Shown here: piece by piece, positions 27,001 through 39,400 of the stretch | Layout of the letters: the number at the start of each line of letters is the position of its first letter | Position numbering within the stretch: position 1 is the stretch's first letter | DNA from: Ectocarpus siliculosus | Lineage: Eukaryota > Sar > Phaeophyceae > Ectocarpales > Ectocarpaceae | Assembly (NCBI GenBank): GCA_000310025.1 | Contig: FN649758.1 | Coordinates: 2,385,160-2,449,159 of the forward strand | Direction of reading: 5' to 3' | DNA length: 64,000 nt | Position numbers and translations under genes: made by a program | The notes under the pieces: model-generated | Seen by the model: the letters and a program-made list of their open reading frames with translations, nothing else | Told to the model about the DNA's origin: nothing | The model's database searches: none

Positions 27001-30000
27001 CAAATCGTTGATCAGCGGTAAGACCACACCCATGTTCTTGATGGAGTCTTCGATATCGCGGTATACCGCCCATCCTTTCACGACCGGGAAATCGTTCCCC
27101 TGCTTTCGGAGCTGCTTAAGGAGTACTTTGTTCTCGTCATCAAGTTCTTCCGTGTTGATCTGGCTCCACAGAGCTGTTCTCCAGTCTACGTATGTGCTAT
27201 CCACCATGGCTTTAGAGTCCCACAGCCCCTTGAGAAGCCTGAGCTCCATCCGTGTGTCCTGAGTCTCGGGATACTTAGACACTTGCAGTTCGAACAGATC
27301 TTCCAGTTCGTTGTACTTTCGAACTTGGACCTCCTTCTCCAACAGGCTGGCTGCATGTTCCTCCATTTGCTTGTACGCGTCCTCCACAGGTCCTTTGAAA
27401 GCAAAAGGGGCTTCCGCACGGAATTTATTGCGGAAGGATCGCATGGCTAAGAAGAAGCCTTCCAGCTCTTCCTTCAAGGCATCCACCTGTCACCGCGCAT
27501 CACAACCGCGCGATCAGCGGCTTCTTCAGCGTCTGGGGGTTGAAGGGGGCAGTAAACAATGCGGTGCTGTCCAAAGTTTTGAAAAACGCACTGTCGCAAT
27601 GCGACTGGAAATTCATGCCCAAGGCTTGCTCTCGAGCATGGCAGTAACCTCGTCACCATTATCACAGACGCTAGCCGTTCATTGCTTGCTACCATTGCCC
27701 ATTTCACCAACATTTCAACTTTCCAAGAAACGCGGAGAAACTATTCTACCTCTGCCATCTGCATCGGTAGGATCTCTTCCTTCTTGCGGAACGTCTTCTT
27801 CACCAAGGCGTCCCACGACATCGGAGCCTCTTCCAGGAAATCCTGCTCAAGCGAACGAACAGAGATACAAACATTTTTCCGGCAGAATTTTTCGAATGCT
27901 TGTTTGTTACTTTAGTCAAGACGGGGAGCAAGAAAAATCGAAAGTTTCGCCTACACACAGACCATACGTTGGAAACGATATCATCTGAGCATCACCGACC
28001 AAGCACCTAGACTAGTTAGTGCCCACCTGTACGTCTTTCTCGGCCACCTGTACCCCCGATACATCGACCCCGTGCTGTTTCAGCATGACGATCATTTGAT
28101 GCAAGGGCTCGAACATCTCCTGGGTTGTATCCATGGCCTTGCGGACCTCGCTGATGTCCTTCATGACCTGGTAGGTTAGTGAGCGTTTTGACCACGGTAT
28201 TGTGTTAAACGCGTGGAAGGGATTCGATCTGGGGGTGGTAGGCGTGAACCGTTTTATACTAGTTGCACACCATGCAAATTGTCAGCCACTGGGAACAAAA
28301 TCAAACGAGGTTGTATCGAGTAATGTGCAACAGCAGAGCGGGTGCATATGCACTACTTCTGATTGCCTGAATGACGGCATGTGCCATACCTTCATTAGGT
28401 TGTCCTTGCCTTCTGGACCTTCCGGGACCTCTGCATCCAACCCTGTAGAAATTTCTCTCATGAAGGTATCCAGCGATGCCAATTTTTCCACCTAGTATTG
28501 CCGTTGTGAATCGGGCAGGAGGTAGAGGTTCAGAGTTCTCGTGAACCTTCACCTGGTTAGATGCAAGTGGAATGTGAAAAAAACAAAACACCAACACCAC
28601 CCGGAGCCCTGGGCCATGCTTGTTGCGTGCTCACCAGGGTACTCTGGAGATGTGATGTAAACATGTTGACCCACTTCGACGACCATGTGACCAACGCTTG
28701 CTTCACTGGAGTAACTTTCACCCGAAGCCAGCCTACGTCCTGCGGGCTGCGGACAATAACGCCAGGGACAGCGCAGTGGGCAGGTGGGTCAACTCGGTCT
28801 TGAGCATCTCCCTCGCTGTGGTGGGCACGGACGATACCTGAGGTTTATTGAACTCTCTTTAACGACCCATTACCTGACCAGCTTCTTAGCCGACGTCTGG
28901 ACCCCTTCATATTTTTTAATTGCATCCTCGAATTTCTTCAGATCCGTCAGGCGCTGTCCGAGCTCCGTAGTAACGATGGCATCTTCGGCAAATTCTTCGA
29001 AAAAGGCATCCCTTTGACGGGGGCAGGGCGGGGCAAGAAAATAATGTTACGCTCAACCTGCGCTCGTCGCTCATCCGTTGTGCTTTCAAGTCGTCGTGCC
29101 TTATCAAGAGTGTGATGAAGCCGGAAGGGTTTCCTAATATCAGGTGTGTAACTTTCGGGCTTGGGAAGTATAAGACAGAACCATTGGTGTGGGTTTTTGG
29201 AGTTGTCGCAGAACTCAACAGAAAAAATTGGGTATGCGACCATGTCGTACAGGAATCAAGAGAAAAAATGCGGAAAAGTTCACAAAAGTGTGTGTATCCG
29301 TATCCACACCGGGGTATTTGTTACCATGTGTATTATTGTATTCATCTCAGTATTTGCCCCTATTTCTGGGTCCTTCGCCCTATTTTGCCCCGGTTGTTAT
29401 CCTACGTTGATGTACCGTACCGCGGGTATTCCCCCAATGGGTATAAAGAACTCACACAAGTTCTGGGTAGGGTTTCGGTAAAGACCTTCAGGCTTCGCAG
29501 AAGTATCCGGAACGGGTAACAACCTGGAAAAATACACCCGATACTATGATTCTGTACGAAATCTACCTTGCCGAGTATATCCTGTCTCACATGTCGGTCA
29601 ACCATAGGTAGGAAAAGGCATCGTATTGTGCCTTCAACCTCATGCAAGCTTCATCATTGTCGGACAGGGCATCGTTCAGAATGGCGACCAGCATCTGGAC
29701 CTCGGTGTCACTCTGGAAAATTGTCGAAGGAGGAGCACGGGTGAGTCGTCTGCTATCGTGACGGGGTGAACCTCCAAAATTAATGGACTAAGTACGAGCG
29801 CCCAACGTCAACAATAGTGCGACATGAAAATCCACACATCTATCACACTTGATGCGCGTATGGGAGACCGTACCCAAGGAATCAGCTCGCCACCGGCTCA
29901 ACAAAGGGGAATCAGTCGGACCTACACAATAGAACCAAAACGAGACTGAGCGATAAGTACCTGCATCTCGCGAATGTATGTCCCTTCATTGTCGAGGCGC

Positions 30001-33000
30001 TTGAAGAGCGTAGCAATGCTGAAGAAGCTCCCCACCCAGTTGTGGACGAGATCTCGAATGCCTTTGCCATTCGACGCGAATCCGATCTAAGCCCATCCGC
30101 CACATCGAGAAACCGGAAAGAGAGGGATGGGTTCGTGATCAGTGCCATCTTTACCCAATCGGGACACGAGACCTCAAAGAAAGTCACAGAGCGACTCGTG
30201 AGAATATTTTTTGTTTTTTTACGGGGTTGTGGCGTATTGAAGCGCAACATCAGTTTGCGAGGCTGCGCTCACCTGGGGCTGGAAGCGAACCTCACTGTCC
30301 ACGAGATCCAAGTTGATCTCAATCACTGGAAGCAGGCCCTTCTTGGCCATCACGTCCGGACTCACCTTTAAGAGTTGTGCAATGGCAGAGACAAGTGTGT
30401 TACCCACTCAGGAAAAAAAGTGATGTGAGGAAATATTCGAAGCACAGGCCGTGTATGCCATAGATACGCCATGGATGGGTCAGAGCTGATTTACCGGTCA
30501 TGAGCACAAACCATCAAGATCTATCATCTTAGGATCATGTTGTCGATCGACGCTCCTCATGACTGCGCAATTAAGGATGAAAACGAGCGGATATTCAGTA
30601 TTGTTCCGGAGCTGTGCATGTGCTATTTTACCTGATCTAGCAGATACTCTAGAGACGCGCATATCACGCGCGATAGGCCATCAACGACCACGTTGTTGAC
30701 GAAGTCCACGTATCCACGCCAGTCCGGGGAGGCATTAGAGCATTTGAGGACCTTGTTGTTTTCCTTCAGCATGTTGTGGATCTCCTGCAGAGCCGTAAAT
30801 ACACCACGGTAGAAGTAGCACCAAGAGGAAGTGGGATTAGATTGTCAGCATGACCGCGTGATAGATGTGGACACGGTTTTACGTTATACATCACTTATCT
30901 TCAACGACGGTGCATATATAAAATACCTTTTACTTTTCAGGAGGAACCAAACCATCCGAAGCGGGCAAGACACGTCATTTGCAGTCTAGGTGAGGTACCG
31001 GCAACTGCGCACCACCCAAGACCAGCAACTGAAAAAACATTGACACCGCCATGTAGGTCCCTTTAAGCGAACGCAGCGAGGCGGTGCGAAGCGATCCCCA
31101 TCGTATATACAATGCACTCTGCCTATGACTGATACTGTAGCGCAGAAGGGGCGAGGCCGCGCAGAAGTGATTCACAAACAAATGTTCACCTTCCCCCCTT
31201 CTTTGATTTCGGCGTATCGAGAGCTCTTGATGGCCTTGTGCGCACGCTCAAATTCATCTCGATCAACGGGTTTCGGCTTGCGTTCCATTAGTGGGCGATC
31301 CCACGCACCAAGGACCCTCTTGATGTTGGCCAAATTTGTCTTCATCGTGTGCATCACCTCGTGCACAGCGGTTACCTGGAGATCGGTGGTTGACAAAAAC
31401 GAGTGGAACGATGGTATGGTCAGGTGGGGTGGAAGTTATCGCAAGAGCGATGCTTGCCTGCGTGTTCTCCTGCCCTGGACATCGAAGCCTGGCATCGCAG
31501 ACACAGTACTTCGTATGTCCTTCCAATCATAGGGTTCTTCGCACCTGTTCCATGGACTCTTCAATGAACTCATTGATTCCAACACTGTTCCAGTTCATTT
31601 GGCTGAGTCCGGCGTTGATTACGCGGTCAAACTTGTCAAGGTAGGGCCGTACGAGGGGCTTCTCCACGGGCAGAAGTTGGAGCAGGACATCGTTGTTCAT
31701 GTTGACAATGAGATCGAGGTTGCCCGTCCATCTCCTGAAAATTTCCACCTGCTTGTAGACCTCAAGTGCACTGTCGGGCACCGTAAGTCCCAGCAGCAAG
31801 AAGTACTTCACTTCTCGGAGAAGCTTAACCAAGGCCGGATCGAAGTTGACGTTCAACAGGCTCTTATCTAGATCTCGGATAAGGAGTGGTAGTTTGAGCT
31901 TGGCCTGACTGGACGCTTCGACATCGCGTCCCCATTCCTCAATCTTCTGATTTTCGTACTCTTGAAGACTCGCAATTATCGTAGCATACACCTGCAGTGA
32001 ATCAATGGATGGTACTTGCGAGGTTGTGCAACGGTTGTGAAAGAAAGGCTATCGCGCGCCATGGACGAAAATGGAGCACGAACATGGAGGAGCCGGGTGA
32101 AACCTGGAAGGAAGTCATCCAGTTGTGGGAAGAACGTGAGAATTATAAACGAATTTTGTTCCGGTGGGATCGGGTGACTACGTGTAAGAAAAGCAGGCGA
32201 AGTTTTCGGATGAACTGGCTGCATAGCCTCGTTAGGAAAGCTCACCTTTGCTACTTCTTTGGCCTCTTCCCTGTCCAAGATAGTTCGGTCAAGCTGTTGA
32301 AGTTTCGCCATGGGAATCTGAATCCTGTCAACCAATCCTCTGCACCATGTTAGGGCTCCGGCAATGGGCGGGAGGTTCCACGATATCGGTGGGCCGTCTC
32401 TGTTTTGCAGGAACAGCTCCTGCACGTTTTTTAAGTCAGCACCGTAGCTCTGTACTAGGCCGACGTACTTCTTCTCTAGCTCATCCTGTAACGTGTTTCA
32501 ATCGAAGATATGAACACGGATGTGAGCATGGTTCACAAACACCTTTGAAGTGATGCTGCGTCGAAGTAGGACCTCCATTTGGTTAAGTTTGGCACAACCG
32601 TGCAGGCATCTCGTATTCCCGAGGTTCACCTGGATGATAGGTCGCTCTAGTAGTCCCTCAAAGCTATCGAGCAGCTTGAACCTTCCATACACAGTTGCGC
32701 AGTCGTCGAACGCCAAGCTGACAACCGCGCCGAGCCGGCGCTCTAGCTCCTTGATGCTGCATCTGAACTCGTAGAAGTCGTCATCAAACTGCAGACAGAG
32801 GGGGAACGGGATGAGAGCATAGGCAAACACCGGAAAGGCAGATGTTATTGGACTCCTTCTCCTCGTGAAAAGGCTCGTGCGAGAAGAGCACTGCAGGTTC
32901 TGTTGAGAGCGAACTTCAAGGTGTAATCATGGATGGAGAACATACCTGCTTTGCGGCGACGTCCAGAATGTCATAGGGGACACCCTTAAACTTTTCCACG

Positions 33001-36000
33001 GCAACCTCGAAGTCCAGGTGGATCTGATTGCAGAAGTCGCGCGCAGGAGCTCAGGATTAGCAACTGCTGAACGTCGCTGGTCAAGTCTTCAATGGATGTG
33101 TACTGACTGTTGAAACTTGTACCTTCTTCAATGGCGAAGACATTCTAGACCAGTGCCGTTGTTGAGTCATGCATCCAGATGTTGATCGTACCTGCTTTAC
33201 AGATGCTGTCAATGTGTTTCCCTTTGTTCCCCCGACCTCTATCTTGGCCAGCTTGCCGAATTGAACGATGGTTTGAGTGAGATCCAAGATGTCGTGGCAG
33301 CGTTCAAGGAAGCTGTCAAGGCGCATAAACAGCGCGTTGTTCTGGAGGAGGCACGACGTGGACCGCGGGTAGAGATGGTATAAGCGCAAGCATTATCCTC
33401 CCGACATGAAGGTGAAAGTTAGATATCCGGAGCATGGGCGGCAAAAGCTAGACTGCAATTAGTATGCCTTTTGTTCAACACACACCGCACAAGATGACAT
33501 GCACGGCGGTGGAAAACAAGCACGGCACACTCGTGCCAGCCGTAAATCACCTGTATTCGCCACGGGTTTGCAGGGCACTCAGCGTTTGCTGTGGCCTTGT
33601 AGTCAAAGTACGTGCTCTTGAATGTGCCGCACACCAAAAGCGTCGTTTTGAGCTGGTCCACAGCCTTGGCTGCGTCTTCCTGCTCAATGAGCGTGAAAAT
33701 CTGTTGTCCGCTGCTATACTTACACGCCTGGATGATAAGGCTGTTGCATATTTCCCGCATAAGGACCACTAGCCGGGCTGGAGTGTTGTAGTGCTTGCTG
33801 TTTTTCCATATCAGCAGAATGATGTGAAGCATCGGTTTGAAGAGCTGCGGGAAGAACAGGCAACACAAGAAACAAGCCGAGAGGTACCGATGGTGAAACA
33901 ACGACCACATAATCATCCTGGGAACTTCAACCAAGCCACGGCATAGTTCCCTTTAAAGCAAGGATTGGGGTCGACACCGTGGCCTTGAATGGATGGCCAA
34001 GACTGTTGGGTCAAATCCCGGTATGACATTGCTTGGAAAGCGATTGTTCGCACGTACATCCGCAGATGTTGAGCTGATTGTTGTTGAGCTGATTGTTGAC
34101 GGGCGAAGTATCACTTCTACACCCTTCTTCGGATGAAAAAGAAGGTGCAAGCCATTTGGAGAGGGAGTAATGAATCACATGGCATTCCTCGTGGTCCCAC
34201 ATCGTTGTTCCAAGGTATAGAAAGCACGACCATATGGATGGCAGAATCGGTGATCGAACAAGTGATGTCGAAAACGGGGAGGGCTGATGGGTGTATGAAT
34301 CGAATAGCGCACGTCACGTACCTCCAGCAGTTTGGGAAAGTCCCCATCGTCATTAAGCTTGTCAAACCAGTCTTCCAACGTCCGGAGGTACTTCATGTTG
34401 TCGTTTGCCTCCAAACGCGCTGTGAATACCTGCATGAGTCGGTAGGAGGTACGATTTTCATGAGGTGACATCCACACTGAGTCAACCTCAGCAACGGTGA
34501 ACCAGCTGAGGATAGGCAGAAGGCGCGAAGCACAGGCGAAAGGGCGATATTTTTCGAATACAAGTACGTTCTTGTGTTGATCATCATAACAAGAACAGAC
34601 TAAGCTCAAACCAGTTCAGTTGACTTGCCAATCACATACTGTTAGGATAAACGACGTTGTCAAGCACCCTGATTGCCAGGAGTTCGCATTTTGCAGCGTT
34701 GCAAAGGTGGAGGGGCAGAACGAGTGTACCATGCGAGTTTCAACCTATGGTACAGAACAGATGGGCATACCTCTTTGCACAATCGGGCGAAGGTAGTGCA
34801 ATAGGTGCTCTTCGATTGGTCCAGAGCTCGTAACACACGGCGAATGCTCGGGCCTTGCAGCTGCTCGAAGATGGAGTTCAAATTGCTGGCCTGAAAATTG
34901 CACGACAGCAGTGCCCGGGGCAACAGTTAGGGGCCTTCTAGGAAGACCACGCATGTCTTGCGGGGCATCCAAAGCAAAATATGATAGTCGACGGATACGC
35001 GTAAAGAAGACGCTGCTGCCGTAAGCCAACCTGGTCCGTTCGTGGTACATATCTCTATGTAAGCAGGGGATGGTCAAAAACGAACGCTATCATTGCATGT
35101 GAGGCGGTCTCCAAGCATGTACTGCTCTCAAATATTGGGAGAAAAGCCAACGACAGGCGGGTACTGTACAGCAAGACGTGGGTACTCGAGTCACTAGTCG
35201 TTCGAGGTCCACACAACAAGAAAGTCCTCACCTTGTTTTTCCAAAAATCGATCTCAACATCGGGAGTAGGGTGCATTCCTTGCTTAAGCTGGCTCTCGGG
35301 GTCCTGCTTCAGCACCGACTTGATCTGCTTTGTCCACGTGATGATTGCACCCTCCAGGAGTGATATCCGATTCTTTCCACTAGATGCTCCTCCAATGTCC
35401 ATCGGCGGCATTGGGAGTCTTGTTTCCCCCTTTATTTGGCCACATAGTATTGTTGTGCTAGACAAAAACCCGTAAAACCTGTCCATGATTTCGCGTGTCG
35501 GCACCTCCCCCCACTTAGCCTGGTTCTGCGCATTTGAGAGGATAGGCAAAAAAATCTCGTGCGCTAAGAGCTCCAGGTGCTCGAAGGGCGTACTACCGCC
35601 CATCTCCATAACCATGACTTCGCGAGCGATCCCATCAGCCGTGACCGCTCCTCGGAGAACCTTCATGAACACGAGCGTTTTGCCTTTCGGCACCTTCTTG
35701 GGCATTACCGATTCGCATTTTAATGACTCTGGACAGAAGATGAACGCCCTTTCCTCGACGTTCAGGAAGTCAGAAAGCTTTTGTTCGTTGTCCTCTGTCT
35801 GGAAAGCTTTGGTAAACTTGGGGCCCTACAACGCCGTCGTACAATGCGTGGGTGTGGACGGGGAAAAAACGTGGGCACAAACAGCGGCGTGTGTTCTTTT
35901 TTTTCTCGTACAACATGCAATCATGTCTATTCATAGACAAAAGTTCACGATACATGAGCAAGGGATGTGATTTCACACGCTTGTCTGGTGCAACGCACCT

Positions 36001-36046
36001 ACGAACACTGATACAGCTCGCTCAAAAAGTCTGCAGCAGCAGCAGT

Positions 36047-36077
<31 letters not shown>

Positions 36078-36470
36078 GCGAGTTTACTACATAAAACGTG
36101 TAGCGGGCCTGCACCTGTTTACTTAAGTACATAAAACTATAATACAACAATGTCATGTAGATTGTCGATGTAGACTCGGAAAAGAGTCTCAAATCTCTGC
36201 GCATCGTTTTTGGCGGGGATGAAAAGCTTGCATAGTAGACTATTATGCTACAGTAGTTTCTCTCGAGTAGGATGCACGATAGCAATGTTGCCCATTGCCG
36301 GGGCTTCATCACGTAAGCGCTGCCTCGTTCACTTCAGAGATGGCTTCATGTACCGAAGTCCAACTACCACGACGTTGTCTTACCACCATCTTTGGGAATG
36401 TCGCTTGCACACGGGCGGAAATGTACTCGACCCGAGGGTCAGTGCGTGACATGCTTTCTTCATCCCCCAT
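5357..36470 (-). CDS. Axonemal outer-arm dynein heavy chain, beta type (DNAH9/11/17-like), complete
   Basis: A force-generating motor ATPase of the outer dynein arm in flagella. I read 69 exons totalling 13,536 coding bases (4511 residues, within the usual 4400-4600), every junction in phase; exon coordinates are given in the domain entries below. The start ATG at 36470 opens MGDEESM..., followed by [10 protein letters not shown] as in beta chains; the stop TGA is at 5359-5357 after GVALIMDAA. Four P-loops are intact: AAA1 GPAGTGKT (about 1844-1851), AAA2 GPAGCGKS (2147-2154), AAA3 GTAGTGKT (2487-2494), AAA4 GVGGSGKQ (2833-2840). The tail lacks Kelch or Ig repeats. Wording such as [16 protein letters not shown] and LLRGPRKQ points to the beta/DNAH9-11-17 group rather than gamma/DNAH5-8; that subtype call is from memory of the family. 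Five of 68 introns use GC donors. The gene reads away from MYB and converges with GPALPP1. Confidence 0.95.
8807..8846. repeat. 20 bp tandem duplication spanning a dynein 5' splice site
   Basis: Two copies of a unit beginning aacgtacatgatttcccc, at 8807-8824 and 8827-8844, exact period 20. The gene-proximal copy is the exon 61 donor (CAT|GTACGT on the minus strand); the second copy recreates the same donor 20 bp into the intron. Confidence 0.85.
9285..12389 (-). other. Dynein exons 54-60: AAA6, residues 3618-4055
   Basis: Exons: 12389-12279, 12016-11886, 11589-11298, 10820-10648, 10318-10165, 9972-9814, 9578-9285. Landmarks: [76 protein letters not shown]. Intron 56 (11297-10821) is 477 bp. 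An exon-like stretch inside it was rejected because its phase does not fit. Confidence 0.92.
12678..13980 (-). other. Dynein exons 50-53: AAA5, residues 3414-3617
   Basis: Exons: 13980-13799, 13562-13372, 13185-13074, 12803-12678. Typical AAA5 text without a P-loop: [84 protein letters not shown]. Confidence 0.93.
14248..16785 (-). other. Dynein exons 43-49: stalk coiled coil and microtubule-binding domain, residues 3033-3413
   Basis: Exons: 16785-16570, 16353-16287, 16089-15884, 15754-15654, 15334-15163, 14895-14761, 14494-14248. Exons 43-45 are CC1 ([13 protein letters not shown], then alanine/glutamate-rich heptads ending PPAGVDK). Exons 46-47 are the microtubule-binding tip, and exons 48-49 are CC2 leading to LAERLVGGL. 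Three introns here (after 15884, 15654 and 14761) start with GC: AAG|GCAAGA, CAG|GCAAGC, GAG|GCGAGT. The middle one has no GT alternative before an in-frame stop. Confidence 0.88.
16937..18714 (-). other. Dynein exons 38-42: AAA4, residues 2755-3032
   Basis: Exons: 18714-18541, 18380-18225, 17942-17778, 17549-17390, 17115-16937. P-loop [14 protein letters not shown] is in exon 39 (about 18320-18297); LFLMTDGQI occurs in exon 40, SPVGD-FR in exon 41 and RFPGLINCT with FFHPWP in exon 42. Intron 40 (17777-17550) contains a 14 bp tandem duplication at 17639-17666. Confidence 0.93.
18948..21184 (-). other. Dynein exons 32-37: AAA3, residues 2439-2754
   Basis: Exons: 21184-20991, 20796-20718, 20493-20296, 19994-19767, 19444-19355, 19106-18948. 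P-loop GTAGTGKTS is in exon 32; Walker [12 protein letters not shown] and RRFGPP are in exon 34; AMNPTAG is in exon 35. AAA3 is the regulatory nucleotide site. Exon 36 ends CAG|GCATGA, a GC donor: no GT site nearby gives a phase compatible with exon 37, while the GC site gives the family run NIFQGL... Confidence 0.9.
21359..25346 (-). other. Dynein exons 24-31: AAA1 and AAA2, residues 1628-2438
   Basis: Exons: 25346-23754, 23562-23484, 23288-23191, 22766-22668, 22505-22373, 22204-22044, 21863-21712, 21476-21359. The 1593 bp exon 24 contains all of AAA1, the main ATPase site: Walker A GPAGTGKT at 24696-24673, Walker [10 protein letters not shown], sensor region [18 protein letters not shown]. 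It ends just after the AAA2 P-loop [11 protein letters not shown]2 continues with [32 protein letters not shown] and [10 protein letters not shown]. This is the surest part of the gene. Confidence 0.97.
25646..27486 (-). other. Dynein exons 21-23: linker (DHC_N2), residues 1182-1627
   Basis: Exons: 27486-26505, 26193-26012, 25819-25646. The linker is the lever that swings across the AAA ring. It reads through [30 protein letters not shown] sequence, the LP-D-KRF-GID junction across intron 21, and [10 protein letters not shown] at the start of exon 23, all family hallmarks. Exon 21 is one of the three longest in the gene (982 bp). Confidence 0.92.
27750..36470 (-). other. Dynein exons 1-20: N-terminal tail (DHC_N1), residues 1-1181
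   Basis: Exons: 36470-36384, 35825-35232, 34890-34771, 34429-34322, 33844-33551, 33341-33192, 33023-32946, 32788-32630, 32485-32246, 31991-31545, 31375-31190, 30784-30632, 30365-30273, 30086-29961, 29712-29591, 29011-28874, 28746-28635, 28491-28390, 28167-28027, 27842-27750. Family landmarks are [35 protein letters not shown] and YLWLTDM. The tail assembles with other heavy chains and intermediate chains at the docking site. Exon 1 is only 29 codons; intron 1 (36383-35826) carries a CAG triplet repeat. The 29591 donor (GACAT|GTGAG) sits just before an in-frame TGA, which shows that splicing occurs there. The exon 16/17 boundary has two options; I chose CAG|GTAATG with the acceptor before 28746. 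Confidence 0.88.
36032..36080. repeat. CAG/CTG triplet repeat in dynein intron 1
   Basis: About 16 GCA/CAG units with two GTA interruptions, inside intron 1 of the dynein gene (36383-35826). Non-coding in my model. Confidence 0.9.
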
Positions 36471-39400
36471 TTTTGTTGCTTGCGTACACCTCTGAAGATG
36501 ACGCCAGCACCTCGCCGCTCGGTGCTGCAATCAACTGCTGCCTCGAGTCTCTCGAGCTTGCCCAGAAATGTTGCGGCGGTTTCAGTCGGTAGGATTTTCA
36601 CATTTTCACGTCCAGAATAAATGGGCACGACACATACATCAGATGCGCTAAGACTGACGACGCTAATTAAGGCACATGAACCTATGCTCACCAGCTCACA
36701 GCAAACACGGCAGACCGTTTGCTCCCCCCCTGTGGAAGTATTTGATATGGAGAAGTTGGGAGGGAGCAAAAGGCGCGGACTCAGCCCTAGCACGAGTAGG
36801 GAGAATAGCAAGGAGCAAGACAAGAAGGTCGGTCAAAATGAGTTGGCAGCAAATTGTAATTGTGTCCCCAACCTGCCCCGAACAGCGTTGAATTCGGGAT
36901 TTCGAGGGTTTGCTGGAATCGCATGTCAACAGGTTTCGAAGAGGTTGCCACGGACCAGAGCAGACCCGCGCAGATTGCATGCGCCTACCTATTGAATCCG
37001 GGTGGAATTCTAACGCGCTCACGTTGGGAATTGTCTCCGGTTTGTAGACTGGGCGGACACAGCAGTGACGCTGCTTTCACCACGAAACACTGGTACGAAT
37101 TACTGTCGGTCGTGTGTGCCAACCTGTTTGAACCTCCGTCCCGTAACATAGTGATGTGCGTATGTAAAGAAGTAGTAAATAGCCTACCGCATGCATAGGG
37201 CTCCGCCCGTTGTAAGCAATGATACCTGATGTGCTTCGTTAGCCTGTTCGTTAGGTGTTGAACGTTTAAGGGGGTGCAATATAGGGGTTTTGACGCTGGC
37301 TCTTTTCTCTTACTTCAATAAATAATCCAACAACTGTGAAAGCTACCTCAGACGACTGTAGTAGATTGTGACGTCAGATGACCTGTCGGAGATCTACCTT
37401 CGGGGGGTTGCCACAGATAGAGTCAGTGTCGGATGGATGCTGAACCTTGCTTCAACACAAGGTTGCTCCCCCCCTTGACTCACAACACATCTACTGTACA
37501 TCCGTACTCGTCAGCCTCTCCACCAGAGGTTGAACCGGTGTGTATCCACACCACACATCCCAAAGGGAACTTGCTCACACGCGAACCTGGAGACAACCGT
37601 CTCATAGTGGCGTCAGCGGCAGGAAACACCTTTGGTTTATTTTCTTCCAGAACTACGTACATATGCATACGAGTCTATACTCTATACTGCTGGATGCCGA
37701 TCTGTCTCCGTTGATATGAAGTATTCAGCAGAGTAACGTCCAAGCAACATGTGTCGTAGCTTCTAAAACCTACAGGTCTCTATGTAGTCGTCTCACATGC
37801 ATCGGCCACCGGACCGCGGAAAATCGGTTTGGACTTTTAGGTCATTCGGACAACAAATCGAAAACGATCTTGCGCCTTACAAATGTATTACTGCTGCAGT
37901 CCTACCCTTAACTACTTGCCATTCGGAGCAAGGAAGGTGAGTTGCGCGTTGGCACGCTCAGATCTGCTTCTGTATCTACAGCTACGTAGCTTATGGTAGC
38001 ATCGAAGGCGCTGGGTCCAAAAACTCCGCAATCTCTGGATCCAATTAACCATTACAGCAGTAGTATTTTCTGCAGTTTTTCGCCCCTCGCCGCCACCAGC
38101 CCCAATCTCCTGACTTGCGGGTCGTCGAAGGCAGCTAGTGATACGAGCTACTGCTACAGACCTGCAGTTTGAGAAGTTGGGTCTACAGTATCTAACAGCA
38201 ACAATAACAATGCATGCACACGACAGCAGTGTCGTTTGTGCCCAAGAGTTTTTTTTTTGCAAAATTGACCTTTTCTCCACGCCGTCGCCGCTACAATAGA
38301 GCCTAAGCCCACCACCGTGACGTAAGCATCTTCCAGAAACGAGGGGAAATGAGAAATGAGGGTGTGCGATGTTCGGGGTGGGGAAACGACGCTGGGAAAG
38401 TATGCTTTCCTTGTAATCAGGCTTTTTCCGAGATGGGAATTTTGCCAACATCGTCCGCCGGCGAGCGGTGGGCGCACTCCCACCTGCGAGGCGCCACTAG
38501 CTACGTGGGCTGCTGTAACAAGACCACACAACAGTATTTTACATACTACAGAGACGCTTTGTCAGTTTTCCGTCATTGTTTCGCTGTCTGTCAGTGACTC
38601 TTCCTATCTGTAAGCCCTCTGATTGGTCGAGCTCTCTTTTTCTCTCCAGCGCCCTCTCTCGCCCCGCGTTCTGTTCCGCCGCGTTCTCGCCCAATGATCG
38701 GTTTTCGGCCAGCAGGCCCTCCGTTGGCCGTGGGTGAGGGTGAGGGTTAGGGTTAGTTAAGGTTGGGTGCGTTGGGTCGGCCACAGGTGTGCGATATCCC
38801 TTACGGGGAGCTACGTATCAACATCCGGTCAGACCTAAAGAGTCACTAACAGAGCGCTGTAACTATTTAGTCCTCTTACGATCGTCACACGACATGATGA
38901 CATGATGACTTGGGGCAGTCTCAGCTTGAACAAACGGATTGGAGGGTGTAAACCTACTGGCGGAAGGCTGTGCGACTTGAACGAAACGGTGGACACAAAC
39001 GCTGGTGTCATTGTCTTTCTTCAGCGCCAATACGATCTCGAGTGTACGATCTCCAGTTTCACGCCTGCCGGATGGAGAAATTGGCAAACATGATAAGTGA
39101 CCCTGAGCCCTCTTCGCAGTTTGGGGCCTGGTAAACGCGCCCCCGTAGTATGTATCAATCAACTGACGAGACAGGCCCTGCTACCATGACAATGGACGAT
39201 CCTCTTGTCTAGCCCCCATGGTGGGCATCCTCGAAGGTGGTACCTGGTGCTTCAACTCTACGGGCTGACATTTCTACTATAATAGCAACGGATGCCTTTC
39301 GAGGCGTGTGCGTGGCTCTTTTGTTTGGTGATGGTTTGCAAGGCGTTCTCGATTGTGTTAACACTGTTCCCGGAAAGCACTTAAACAAGGAAGCAGGAGA

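Noticed and set aside
29402..29647. 81-codon minus ORF after dynein exon 15
   Set aside because: It is intron; exon 15 ends at 29591 just before an in-frame TGA and joins exon 16 in phase.
37912..38451. 179-codon minus ORF in the dynein-MYB gap
   Set aside because: Low-complexity, Arg/Ser/Cys-rich, no recognisable motif or splice partners.
38738..38755. Telomere-like ttaggg units
   Set aside because: Only about two units; too short to call an interstitial telomere.
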